Shown here piece by piece: positions 1 to 6,763 of a stretch of DNA of 11,195 nucleotides. The DNA comes from OMOG01 sp041485845 (GTDB lineage: Bacteria > Acidobacteriota > Terriglobia > Bryobacterales > Bryobacteraceae), in assembly GCA_041485845.1 (NCBI GenBank), contig JBGPKH010000262.1:1-11195 (forward strand), read 5' to 3'. Made by a program: the position numbers and the translations under genes. Under the pieces are notes generated by a model that saw only the letters and a program-made list of their open reading frames with translations, did no database searches and had not been told where the DNA came from. Within the stretch, counting starts at the first letter, position 1, and every line of letters begins with the position of its first letter.

Positions 1-349
1 CACTCAGCAGCATCGGCAGTCACAACGTTGTGCCCGCCATGGCACGCGCCTCTGAGCCGCCTGCTTCGCGCCTAAATACCAGAATCCGAACCGACAAGAC
101 GTCCAACCTGGGCTTTTGGCGATTGGCCGGTTAAAAAGTTCAAGGGTTCGGACTTTATTTTCACATTGATTCTACGCAACTTACCCGTTTCAGGAGCCTC
201 TCGGCCGCTTGTCGTCGTGCTAGGTGTGGAGTTGAGGGAGGACAAGCTGCCAAAAAACGCCGCTTCCCGTCACAGGCCACTGATGACCACCCAAAAACAA
301 CCCGAGATCCGCTGCATCGGCGCACAGCAATCGACGACCCCAACCGCCA

Positions 350-386
350 AATTGGGTTCGTTCCGTCAAATCCCCGCAGAGCCCCC
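350..386 (+). repeat. 37-nt dispersed repeat, copy A
   Basis: This stretch begins AATTGGGTTCGTTCCGTCAA and ends in five Cs. It aligns without gaps to 476-512 at 30 of 37 positions. Both copies lie in the gene-free leader and are followed by C-rich DNA. I read them as two members of a dispersed intergenic repeat. That similar phrases recur across Solibacter-like genomes is from memory and was not checked here. Confidence 0.6.
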
Positions 387-393
387 GGCCACT

Positions 394-425
394 CCCCAAT
401 CCCCAACCCCCAATCCCCAACCCCC
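394..425 (-). repeat. C-tract cluster, G-quadruplex potential on minus strand
   Basis: Five C-runs of 4, 4, 5, 4 and 5 bases (394-397, 401-404, 407-411, 415-418, 421-425) are separated by AAT or AA. The minus strand therefore has five G-runs with loops of 2-3 nt, a textbook quadruplex pattern. The plus strand could form an i-motif. The alternating unit CCCCAAT/CCCCCAA also makes this a short, imperfect tandem repeat. Confidence 0.75.
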
Positions 426-475
426 GCCTTTCATGTCCATATCCCAACCTTTTGAAACCACGGCCAAAAATCAAG

Positions 476-512
476 AATTGGTTTCGTTTCGTCAAACCGC
501 TGCGGAACCCCC
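476..512 (+). repeat. 37-nt dispersed repeat, copy B
   Basis: This is the second copy, beginning AATTGGTTTCGTTTCGTCAA. It is gap-free and 30/37 identical to 350-386, in the same orientation 126 nt downstream. The differences are scattered single bases, as expected of two old copies of one element and not of a recent local duplication. Confidence 0.6.
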
Positions 513-682
513 AAGCCCCCGGGTGGCGCGTGGAGCGAAAAAACCCCTCCCCATGCGCCACCCGATTTCGCCTCGCTTACGCAACCCCCTGAATCTGAGC
601 AACTTAAGACGTCGCAAAAAAATACACACAGACCCGCTCCCCTGCGTCCCCCCACAGCCCCCGGCCGCACCCTCGACACTAG

Positions 683-739
683 CCCCCCAACCCCCAATCC
701 CTAACCCCCGACCCCCCCGACCCCCGATTTCCACCCCCC
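683..739 (-). repeat. Second C-tract cluster, next to kinase start
   Basis: Seven C-runs (683-688, 691-695, 699-701, 705-709, 712-718, 721-725, 734-739) are separated mostly by 1-3 nt, giving strong quadruplex potential on the minus (template) strand. The cluster ends 29 nt before the GTG start of the sensor kinase and overlaps the place where a -35 element would lie. It resembles the cluster at 394-425, and both probably belong to the same repeat family. Confidence 0.75.
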
Positions 740-758
740 AATCCTCAGGAACTATACT
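728..758 (+). promoter_or_regulatory. Candidate promoter of the sensor kinase operon
   Basis: TATACT at 753-758 differs from the sigma-70 -10 consensus by one base. The best upstream partner is weak: TTTCCA at 728-733 with a 19-nt spacer, or TTCCAC at 729-734 with 18. If used, transcription would begin near 765, leaving only a few bases before the GTG at 769. The message would then be nearly leaderless, which fits the lack of a well-placed ribosome binding site. This is pattern matching only. Confidence 0.35.
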
Positions 759-768
759 GACTAACAGG

Positions 769-3729
769 GTGAAAACTCGACTCGCCGCCGCCGCTCTGCT
801 CTGCGCCTTCCTCCCCCACGCACGCGCCCTCGATCCGCGCAAGAGCCTCACCCAGTACTCGCGCATGGTCTGGACCCAGGAACACGGCCTTCCGCAGGAC
901 ACCATCCGCGCCATCGCCCAGACTACCGATGGGTACCTCTGGCTGGGCACCGACGAAGGACTCGCCCGGTTCGACGGCTACGACTTCGTCGTCTTCAGCA
1001 AAGCCAACGGCGACCTGCCCGCGAATTCCATCGCCGCGCTGGCGTCCGCCAGCGACGGGTCGTTGTGGATCGGAACTTCCAACGGGCTCACCCAGTATCG
1101 CGATAAGCAGTTCCGCACCTACACCACGAAACAGGGTCTGCCCGACGACGGCATCACCGGGCTTTATGAGGATCACGTGGGCACGCTGTGGATCGTGGCG
1201 GGCGTTTCTCTGAGCCGCTTCGAGGACGGCAAATTTACCACCTTCGCTCCCGGCGGCAATCTGCCGGTGACTTCGGTGCGCAATATCCGCGAAGACCAGC
1301 ATCACGACCTGTGGGTGGCCGGTTTCAGCGCCGTGGTCAAAATGACGGGCGGGAAGTTCGTGCCCGTCATCGACCCGCCAACCTTGAACGGCGACATCGT
1401 CACCAGTATGGTGAGCGACCGCCACGACAACCTGTGGATCGGCGGCAGCGCCGGCCTGATCCAGCGCTCTCCCGATGGCAGGATTCGCCGGTTCGGCACG
1501 CGCGACGGTTTGCCCAATTCTCTGGTGCGCGCGTTGTGGGTAGACCGCGACGGCAACCTGTGGGCCGGCACCAACGCCGGCATTGCGCGCATGGACGGCG
1601 ACCGGTTCGTCACCCCGCATGACGGCGACAACCGCTCCCGTGACACGGTCCGCTGCCTGTTCGAGGATCGCGAGGGCAACCTGTGGGCGGGCTCGAGCGG
1701 CGGGCTGACGCGTTACCGCGACGACATCCTGACGGTCTACGGCAAGACCGAAGGGCTGCCCAGCGACGAGCCCAACGTCGTCTTCCAGGACCATGCGGGC
1801 CGCATCTGGGTGGGATTCCACGACAGCGGGCTCATGCTGTTTTCCAAAGAAGGAAATCGCGTGTTCACCGCCCGCGACGGGCTTCCTTTCACCGAAATCT
1901 TTTCCATTCGCGAGACGCGCGATGGCGACCTGCTGATCGGCGCGCGCGGCGGCATGGCGCGCATGCACGGCGCGCGTTTCACCACCTTCGTGCCGCCCGA
2001 TCCGCTGGGACGCACCAACGTGTTCGACAGCATGGAGGATTCCACCGGCAGAATCTGGCTGGCGACCCCGGGAGGACTGGCCGAGCTTCGCGGAAAGCAG
2101 GTTCGCATCGTGATTCCCTCGCCCCCCCTTCTGGTGGCCTCCATCGTGACGCTATGCGAAGGTCCCGATGGAGCGGTGTGGGCCGGAAGCTACGGCCGGG
2201 GTCTCTGGCGGATCAAGGACGACCAGGTCAAGCAGTTCACAACGGCCGACGGGCTTTCGAGCGACCACATTCGTTCGCTGTACCGGGGTCCCGAAGGAAC
2301 CTTGTGGATCGGGACCTTCGGCGGAGGCCTGGACGCCCTGCGCGACGGGCGCTTCGTGGTGTACACCGCGAAGGACGGTCTGCTGAGCGACAACGTGTCC
2401 GACGTGGCCGACGACGGGGAATCGCTGTGGCTGAGCACCACGCGTGGCATCTGCCGGATCGCCCGCACGCAACTGCGCGAGTTCGCCGAGCGCCAGCGGC
2501 AGGTCCTGGAGCCGATCAACTACGGTGTCGAAGACGGGCTGCGCAGCGCGCAGTGCTCGCCGAGCCTCCCGGTCGGCGGCGGCGGGCATCGCACTTCCGA
2601 TGGGCGCATCTGGGTCACCACCAGCCGCGGGTTGGCGGTGTACAACCCCGTCACGCGGAAGCAGAACAGGCTGCCGCCCACCGTGCGATTGGTCGAGATG
2701 CTGGTGGATGGGGTTCCCGTGGATCTTGCGCGGCCGGCGGTATTGGGGCCCAAGAGCCAGCGCATCGAGATCCGCTACACCGGGATTCATCTCGGCGCGC
2801 CGGAACGCGTGCGCTATTTTCGCAAGCTGGACGGATTGAACGCGGGCTGGATCAACGCCGAGGGCAGCCGGGTCATCAACTACAACAGTCTGCCTCACGG
2901 CCGCTACCGGTTCACGGTCAAGGCCCAGATTCCGGGCGGTCCCGCGAGCGAGCAATCGTACTCCTTCGAAGTCCTGCCGTGGTTCTACGAACGGGCGTGG
3001 TTCCGCGCGCTCGGTGTCGCGATGCTGCTGGCGGCTGCGTGGGCCGTGTATCAACTGCGTCTGCGGCAGATCCGCTACCGCTTTGCGCTGGTGCTCGAAG
3101 AACGCGCCCGCCTGGCCCGCGAGATCCACGACACGCTGGCGCAGGGCTTCGTGGGGATTTCCTCGCAGCTCGACGCCGTGGCCCTGTGCATGTCCCAAGA
3201 GCACGTGCCCGAGGAGACCACGCCGCCCACACCGGCGCGCCAATACCTGGACCTGGCGCGCCGCATGGCGCGGCACAGCCTCACGGAAGCGCGGCGATCG
3301 GTGATGGACCTGAGGTCCTCGGCTCTGGAGGGCCAGGATCTCGCTGCGGCGCTGACATCGGGTACCCGGATGTGGACGGCGGGGTCGGGCGTAAAAGTCG
3401 ATGTGGACGTGAGCGGCTCGCCGAGTCCCCTGCCGCAGGAAGTCGAGCAGCACGTGCTGCGCATCGCGCAGGAAGCCGTCACCAACGTCTTGAAGCACGC
3501 CGGCGCCAGCCGGATCTGGGTCAAGCTCCATATGGAAGCGCGCAAGCTGTACCTCCAGATCAGGGACGACGGCCACGGCTTCGAGCAGGACGGTGTGTTC
3601 ACGTCCCTGGGTGGACATTTCGGGCTCCTCGGCATGCGCGAGCGCGCCGAACGGCTGGGCGGCGAACTACACCTGGCGAGTCATCCGGGACAAGGAACGG
3701 AGGTGGAGGTGAAGGTACCGCTGCCATGA
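769..3729 (+). CDS. Double-propeller sensor histidine kinase (Reg_prop, Y_Y_Y, HisKA_3, HATPase)
   Basis: This 986-residue membrane histidine kinase senses an unknown periplasmic signal and phosphorylates the adjacent regulator. I chose the GTG at 769 because it opens directly onto a signal peptide (VKTRLAAAALLCAFLPHARA). Residues about 25-620 hold 14 Reg_prop blades with cores such as LWLGT, LWIGT and IWVTT, enough for two seven-bladed propellers. A Y_Y_Y-type domain follows (about 660-735), then one transmembrane helix (about 741-765). The HisKA_3 dimerisation motif is AREIHDTLAQG, with phospho-acceptor H787. The ATPase domain has the N box EAVTN (N906), a G1 box DDGHGF (933-938) and FGLLGMRERA (from 951). 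There is no fused receiver. The stop overlaps the next ATG (ATGA), so the pair is translationally coupled. The family is certain; the ligand is not predictable. Confidence 0.93.
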   Translation: MKTRLAAAALLCAFLPHARALDPRKSLTQYSRMVWTQEHGLPQDTIRAIAQTTDGYLWLGTDEGLARFDGYDFVVFSKANGDLPANSIAALASASDGSLWIGTSNGLTQYRDKQFRTYTTKQGLPDDGITGLYEDHVGTLWIVAGVSLSRFEDGKFTTFAPGGNLPVTSVRNIREDQHHDLWVAGFSAVVKMTGGKFVPVIDPPTLNGDIVTSMVSDRHDNLWIGGSAGLIQRSPDGRIRRFGTRDGLPNSLVRALWVDRDGNLWAGTNAGIARMDGDRFVTPHDGDNRSRDTVRCLFEDREGNLWAGSSGGLTRYRDDILTVYGKTEGLPSDEPNVVFQDHAGRIWVGFHDSGLMLFSKEGNRVFTARDGLPFTEIFSIRETRDGDLLIGARGGMARMHGARFTTFVPPDPLGRTNVFDSMEDSTGRIWLATPGGLAELRGKQVRIVIPSPPLLVASIVTLCEGPDGAVWAGSYGRGLWRIKDDQVKQFTTADGLSSDHIRSLYRGPEGTLWIGTFGGGLDALRDGRFVVYTAKDGLLSDNVSDVADDGESLWLSTTRGICRIARTQLREFAERQRQVLEPINYGVEDGLRSAQCSPSLPVGGGGHRTSDGRIWVTTSRGLAVYNPVTRKQNRLPPTVRLVEMLVDGVPVDLARPAVLGPKSQRIEIRYTGIHLGAPERVRYFRKLDGLNAGWINAEGSRVINYNSLPHGRYRFTVKAQIPGGPASEQSYSFEVLPWFYERAWFRALGVAMLLAAAWAVYQLRLRQIRYRFALVLEERARLAREIHDTLAQGFVGISSQLDAVALCMSQEHVPEETTPPTPARQYLDLARRMARHSLTEARRSVMDLRSSALEGQDLAAALTSGTRMWTAGSGVKVDVDVSGSPSPLPQEVEQHVLRIAQEAVTNVLKHAGASRIWVKLHMEARKLYLQIRDDGHGFEQDGVFTSLGGHFGLLGMRERAERLGGELHLASHPGQGTEVEVKVPLP

Positions 3730-4349
3730 ACGAAGCCATTCGAATCCTGGTGGCCGAAGACCACCTGGTGGCGCGCGTGGGGGTGTCCACGATCGTCAAC
3801 ATGCAGCCCGACATGACCGTGGTGGCGGAGGCTTCCAACGGGCAACAGGCCGTGGAACAGTTTCGCAAACATCTGCCGGACGTGACGCTCCTCGACCTGC
3901 GTATGCCCGTGATGACCGGCGTGGAGGCCGCGACCGCCATCCGCGCCGAGTACCCCAACGCCAGGATGATCGCGCTCACCACGTATGGCGGCGACGAAGA
4001 CATCCGCCGCGCGCTGGCCGCCGGCGTCCAGGCTTACCTGACCAAGGACGTGCTGCACGACGAGTTGCTGAAGGCCATTCGCGCGGTGCATGCCGGGCAG
4101 ACCTACTTGCCGGCAGCCGTGGCCGCGGCGCTGGCGGCGCAAATGCCCCGCCCCGACCTGAGCGCGCGCGAAGTCCAGGTGCTGGAGCTGATCGTGAAAG
4201 GACTGGCGAACAAGCAGATCGCCTACGCGCTGAGCATCGCCGAACACACCGTCAAGAATCACGTGAAGAGCATTCTGAGCAAGTTGGGAGTGCAGGACCG
4301 CACCCAGGCGGCGACGGCCGCAATCCAGCGGGGCATCATTCACCTGTAG
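3726..4349 (+). CDS. NarL/LuxR-family response regulator
   Basis: This 207-residue DNA-binding response regulator is the evident partner of the upstream kinase, whose stop it overlaps by 4 nt. The receiver domain (about 4-120) has the acidic pair E11/D12, phospho-acceptor D57 in LLDLRMP, the switch threonine T85 and the conserved lysine K107 in LTKD. A linker leads to a C-terminal LuxR-type helix-turn-helix (about 144-207) starting LSAREVQVLELI, with the recognition-helix stretch AEHTVKNHVKSILSKL. All phosphorylation residues are intact, so it should be phosphorylatable. Targets cannot be read from the sequence. The convergent respiratory operon is a neighbour, but nothing here shows that it is regulated by this protein. 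Confidence 0.95.
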   Translation: MNEAIRILVAEDHLVARVGVSTIVNMQPDMTVVAEASNGQQAVEQFRKHLPDVTLLDLRMPVMTGVEAATAIRAEYPNARMIALTTYGGDEDIRRALAAGVQAYLTKDVLHDELLKAIRAVHAGQTYLPAAVAAALAAQMPRPDLSAREVQVLELIVKGLANKQIAYALSIAEHTVKNHVKSILSKLGVQDRTQAATAAIQRGIIHL

Positions 4350-4372
4350 TGGGGCAGGCGCTTTCGCCTGCC
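4349..4372 (+). repeat. GGCAGGC palindrome after the response regulator
   Basis: An 8-bp perfect stem GGCAGGCG (4353-4360) pairs with CGCCTGCC (4365-4372) around a CTTT loop. It begins at the last base of the regulator's stop codon. There is no T-run after it, so it is not a classic intrinsic terminator, although it could slow convergent transcription. The lead-in GTGGGGCAGGC is identical to 4890-4900, and 18 nt of this hairpin match the minus strand of 4863-4880. It is therefore a member of a repeated palindrome family. Confidence 0.7.
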
Positions 4373-4526
4373 AACGATCCGGATGCCGGCAGCCGTCAGC
4401 GCCAGCCCGCCGATTTGATCGGCTGTGAGGCCGAGCGCGCGCGGCGACACGCGGTGCTTCTCGACCGTTCCCGAAGGCGCCCGGTCAAGCGTTGAAGGAG
4501 TTGACGGCCACCGGCGTGGCGCGATC

Positions 4527-4940
4527 TCACCGGGATTCGATGTAATCGATCAGGGTGTCGATTTCGCTTTCGCTGAGCCACTGGCGAAAGGCGGGCATCA
4601 GCGGGCCGCCGAATTTCACCCGCACCTTGATGTAGTCGCGGTTGGGCTTCATGCTGCTGAGTGGCATCTTGTCGCGCTTGAAGAGTCGATAGAAGCTGGG
4701 GCCGAGCTTCTTGGATTGCGCCTTGTCGATGTCGTGACAGACGACGCAGTTGTCGCGATAGAGCGCCTGGCCGACACGCAGGCGGTTCTTCTCCCAGGGA
4801 ACCGGGCGGTGCTGGGCGGATGCGGCCAGGGCTAGCAAGGCGAGAGCGAACAGGCGCAAGACGCAGGCGAAAGCGCCTGCGCCACCTTGGTGGGGCAGGC
4901 ATTCAGCCTGCCGGGTCCTCGGCCGCGGGCCACTAGTCAT
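4527..4940 (-). CDS. actE: ActE, monohaem cytochrome c of alternative complex III
   Basis: This 137-residue exported monohaem cytochrome c probably hands electrons from the complex to a soluble cytochrome or oxidase. The haem motif is CVVCH (65-69), the likely axial methionine is M115 in GPLMPAF, and the C-terminal helix is typical of class I cytochromes. The hydrophobic signal segment (about 27-42, LRLFALALLALAASA) sits unusually deep, behind 26 residues encoded largely by a palindromic repeat. The ATG at 4940 overlaps the actD stop by 8 nt and follows GGAGGA closely, so I prefer it. A TTG at 4859, just after the repeat, would give a conventional short signal peptide. It is the last gene of the act operon. 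The cytochrome call is firm; the ActE name rests on context. Confidence 0.85.
   Translation of the reverse strand: MTSGPRPRTRQAECLPHQGGAGAFACVLRLFALALLALAASAQHRPVPWEKNRLRVGQALYRDNCVVCHDIDKAQSKKLGPSFYRLFKRDKMPLSSMKPNRDYIKVRVKFGGPLMPAFRQWLSESEIDTLIDYIESR
4862..4912 (-). repeat. Triple palindrome inside the start of actE
   Basis: Three hairpins lie in tandem: CGCAGGCG/CGCCTGCG with loop AAAG (4862-4881), CCACC/GGTGG with loop TT (4882-4893), and GGCAGGC/GCCTGCC with loop ATTCA (4894-4912). The outer two resemble the palindrome at 4349-4372. The block lies entirely within the actE reading frame, between its ATG and the signal-peptide core, and is translated in frame without a stop. It looks like a REP/BIME-type mobile palindrome, but no associated transposase (RAYT) is in the window. 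Confidence 0.75.
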
Positions 4941-5439
4941 GATTCCTCCGCTCGATCTCCACCGCGCCCGCGCGGCGCATGGACTCGATGGCTTGCGGCG
5001 CGTCATCCACGCGACAGCGGACGCGCAGGCGGATAGAGCCGGGATCCGCCTCCGGCACAGGGGCGCCGCGGTCGCGCTTGCGGACCAGGCCGCTCTCCCA
5101 CAGGAACCACGCGAAGGTCGCGGCGATCGCGCCCAGCATGGTCATTTCGAATGTGATCACACCCGTGGCCCAGAAGGAAAAGATGGGCATGCCGCCGGTG
5201 ACCAGCCGGTAATTGTGCTGTACCCAGTAGATGAACGCGGTGGCGAGCGAGCCGAACGCGATTGCGCCCAGAACGGACGCCAGTGACATCCGGCTGGGCC
5301 GGTCGAGCACCCCGCGTGGAAGCTTGATCGGCTCTTCGGAGAAGAGATCCATTTCGGCCGGGGTGACGCCGCCGGCGCGAAGCGCGCGGATCGCCTCTGC
5401 GACTGCCTTCTTTTCGCGGAACTCGCCGATCAGATACAC
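4933..5439 (-). CDS. actD: ActD, DUF3341-type membrane subunit of alternative complex III
   Basis: This 168-residue subunit with two membrane helices (about 52-73 and 88-114) matches the ActD/DUF3341 pattern. A small soluble N-terminal fold opens YLIGEF, followed by the helix hairpin carrying GGMPIFSFWATGVITFEMT and a C-terminal soluble tail with an RVDD-type segment. The segment between the helices resembles the conserved GG.P..S...F..ITFE motif of ActD proteins. I chose the GTG at 5439, 2 nt after the actC stop, because ActD proteins begin immediately before this YL/GEF strand and because of the tight coupling. The frame stays open upstream only as a shadow of actC. The role of ActD is structural or in proton handling and is not well understood. 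It separates ACIII from the four-gene Qrc complex. Confidence 0.85.
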   Translation of the reverse strand: MYLIGEFREKKAVAEAIRALRAGGVTPAEMDLFSEEPIKLPRGVLDRPSRMSLASVLGAIAFGSLATAFIYWVQHNYRLVTGGMPIFSFWATGVITFEMTMLGAIAATFAWFLWESGLVRKRDRGAPVPEADPGSIRLRVRCRVDDAPQAIESMRRAGAVEIERRNHD

Positions 5440-5441
5440 GA

Positions 5442-6761
5442 TCAGTCTTCGTCCTCCTCGGGATGCGGCTTGAATTCCCACACGGCTATGATGGGGAACA
5501 GCTTGGAGAAGATCATGTAGAGCATGGCCATGGCGGCGAAGGTCGCGGCGGTGATGGCGATCTCGACCCAGGTGGGCGCGTAGCCTCTGGATGCCGCGGC
5601 CAGCCGCGGATTGGCCAGAGTCGGCACCACGATGACGAAGCGTTCGAGCCACATGCCCGCCAGTACGCACACCGCGGCAATCGTGGCCGTGGCGATGGTG
5701 CGCAGGCGGCGGATGCCCAGGAGCACGAACGGAATTACGAAATTCAACGCCACCATGGTCCAGAAATACGGCGCATATTGCGCGCGCGTGCGGGCGCCGA
5801 AGACCGCCATTTCCCTGGGCTCGTTGCCGTACCACACGGTCAGATTCTCGGCGAGCGTGAAGTAGAGCCACAGGAGGCTCATCAACAGCAGAAGCTTGGC
5901 GAGGTTATTGAAGTGGTGCCACTTGAGGTAAGACTCCAGGTGCAGCACCTTGCGCAGCGCGGTCAACGCCACCAGGAGGGCGGCGATGCCGCTGAAGATC
6001 GCGCCCGTGACGAAGTAAGGACCGAAAATGGTGCTGTGCCACATGGGCGCGATGGACATGGCGAAGTCCCAGGCCACCACGGTATGGACCGAGATGGCCA
6101 CCGCCAGAATGATGCACGCCATCAGCTTCATGGCGCGCTCCAGCGCGTGCCACTCGCGGTCGCTGCCGGTCCAGCCGAGCGCCAGCGCGCGATACAACTT
6201 CCGGCGCCAGGGCGTGTTGTGCTCGGCGAGCTGCGCCATGTCGGGGATGAGCGGCAGATACAGATAGATGACGCTGCCTGTGAGGTAGGTCACGATGGCG
6301 GTGAGGTCCCACAGCAGCGGCGACCGGAAATTGGGCCAGAGCAGCCGCGAATTGGGATACGGCAGCAGCCAGTAGAACAGCCACGCGCGGCCCAGGTGAA
6401 TGACCGGGAACATTGCGCCGATCATCAGGGCGAACACCGTGATAGCCTCGGCGGCGCGGGTGACGGGCTTGCGCCAGGCGGCGTCGGTGAGGCGCAGGAT
6501 CGCGGAGATGAGCGTGCCGGCGTGCGAGATCCCGATCCAGAAAACGAAATCGACGATGTAGAAACCCCAGAAGACCGGCCTCTGCAAGCCGGTCACGCCC
6601 ATGCCGCGGCGAAGCTGATACACCCAGGCGGCCAGCCCCGCGGCGCCGACGATAAAGGCCAGGCAGGTGGCCAGCACGTAGCGGCGGCTCACGCCCGAGA
6701 GCGGCCGGAACAGGTCCTCGCGGATTTGTTTATATGGCAAAAGCTCCGGGGCGGCGGCCAT
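5442..6761 (-). CDS. actC: ActC, NrfD-type quinone-binding membrane subunit
   Basis: This 439-residue integral membrane protein of the NrfD/PsrC superfamily is the expected site of menaquinol oxidation in alternative complex III. About ten hydrophobic helices are visible. The second carries FWIGISHAGTLISAILRL, a highly conserved ActC/NrfD signature near the quinone pocket. Later segments include HLGRAWLFYW, SVHTVVAWDFAMS, FGPYFVTGAIFSG and NNLAKLLLLMSLLWLYF. The tail is short and acidic (PHPEEDED). The start is the ATG at 6761, 2 nt after the actB2 stop, with an AGAAGG purine run upstream. Its length is normal for ActC. A second NrfD paralogue (ActF), present in many ACIII operons, is not found here. 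Confidence 0.93.
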   Translation of the reverse strand: MAAAPELLPYKQIREDLFRPLSGVSRRYVLATCLAFIVGAAGLAAWVYQLRRGMGVTGLQRPVFWGFYIVDFVFWIGISHAGTLISAILRLTDAAWRKPVTRAAEAITVFALMIGAMFPVIHLGRAWLFYWLLPYPNSRLLWPNFRSPLLWDLTAIVTYLTGSVIYLYLPLIPDMAQLAEHNTPWRRKLYRALALGWTGSDREWHALERAMKLMACIILAVAISVHTVVAWDFAMSIAPMWHSTIFGPYFVTGAIFSGIAALLVALTALRKVLHLESYLKWHHFNNLAKLLLLMSLLWLYFTLAENLTVWYGNEPREMAVFGARTRAQYAPYFWTMVALNFVIPFVLLGIRRLRTIATATIAAVCVLAGMWLERFVIVVPTLANPRLAAASRGYAPTWVEIAITAATFAAMAMLYMIFSKLFPIIAVWEFKPHPEEDED

Positions 6762-6763
6762 GG

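Larger units (their letters stand above)
1..768. other. Gene-free leader with C-rich and dispersed repeats
   Basis: No convincing protein or RNA gene is seen here. An open frame runs from a TTG at 166 into the downstream kinase gene. Its first 201 residues are proline-rich, low-complexity translation of C-tracts and repeats, with no domain before the signal peptide at 769, so I treat it as non-coding. The small minus-strand frames in this stretch are also translations of the repeats. What the region does hold is a perfect 12-bp palindrome CACAACGTTGTG (21-32), a diverged 37-nt direct repeat (350-386 and 476-512), two C-tract clusters (394-425 and 683-739) and a possible promoter just before 769. 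Confidence 0.7.

Noticed and set aside
392..740. CRISPR-like array or minisatellite
   Set aside because: The C-tract units have 1-3 nt gaps with no unique spacers, and no cas genes are present.
166..768. 201-residue N-terminal extension of the sensor kinase from a TTG at 166
   Set aside because: It is proline-rich translation of repeats and C-tracts, precedes an obvious signal peptide, and lacks any domain. An exported protein cannot have its signal peptide at residue 200.
745..1968. 407-residue minus-strand frame inside the kinase
   Set aside because: It is a high-GC antisense artefact of the blade repeats, with no recognisable domain. The plus-strand frame has continuous Reg_prop homology.
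2152..3618. 488-residue minus-strand frame inside the kinase
   Set aside because: It is antisense to the Y_Y_Y, HisKA_3 and ATPase domains, all of which are intact on the plus strand.
1683..3725. Long open frame fused in phase to the response regulator, opposite frame to the kinase
   Set aside because: Its first 681 residues are an arginine- and alanine-rich shadow of the kinase gene. The regulator has a normal start at 3726 overlapping the kinase stop.
4353..4372. Intrinsic terminator after the response regulator
   Set aside because: The stem is good, but no T-run follows on either strand, and the same palindrome recurs inside actE. It is therefore listed as a repeat.
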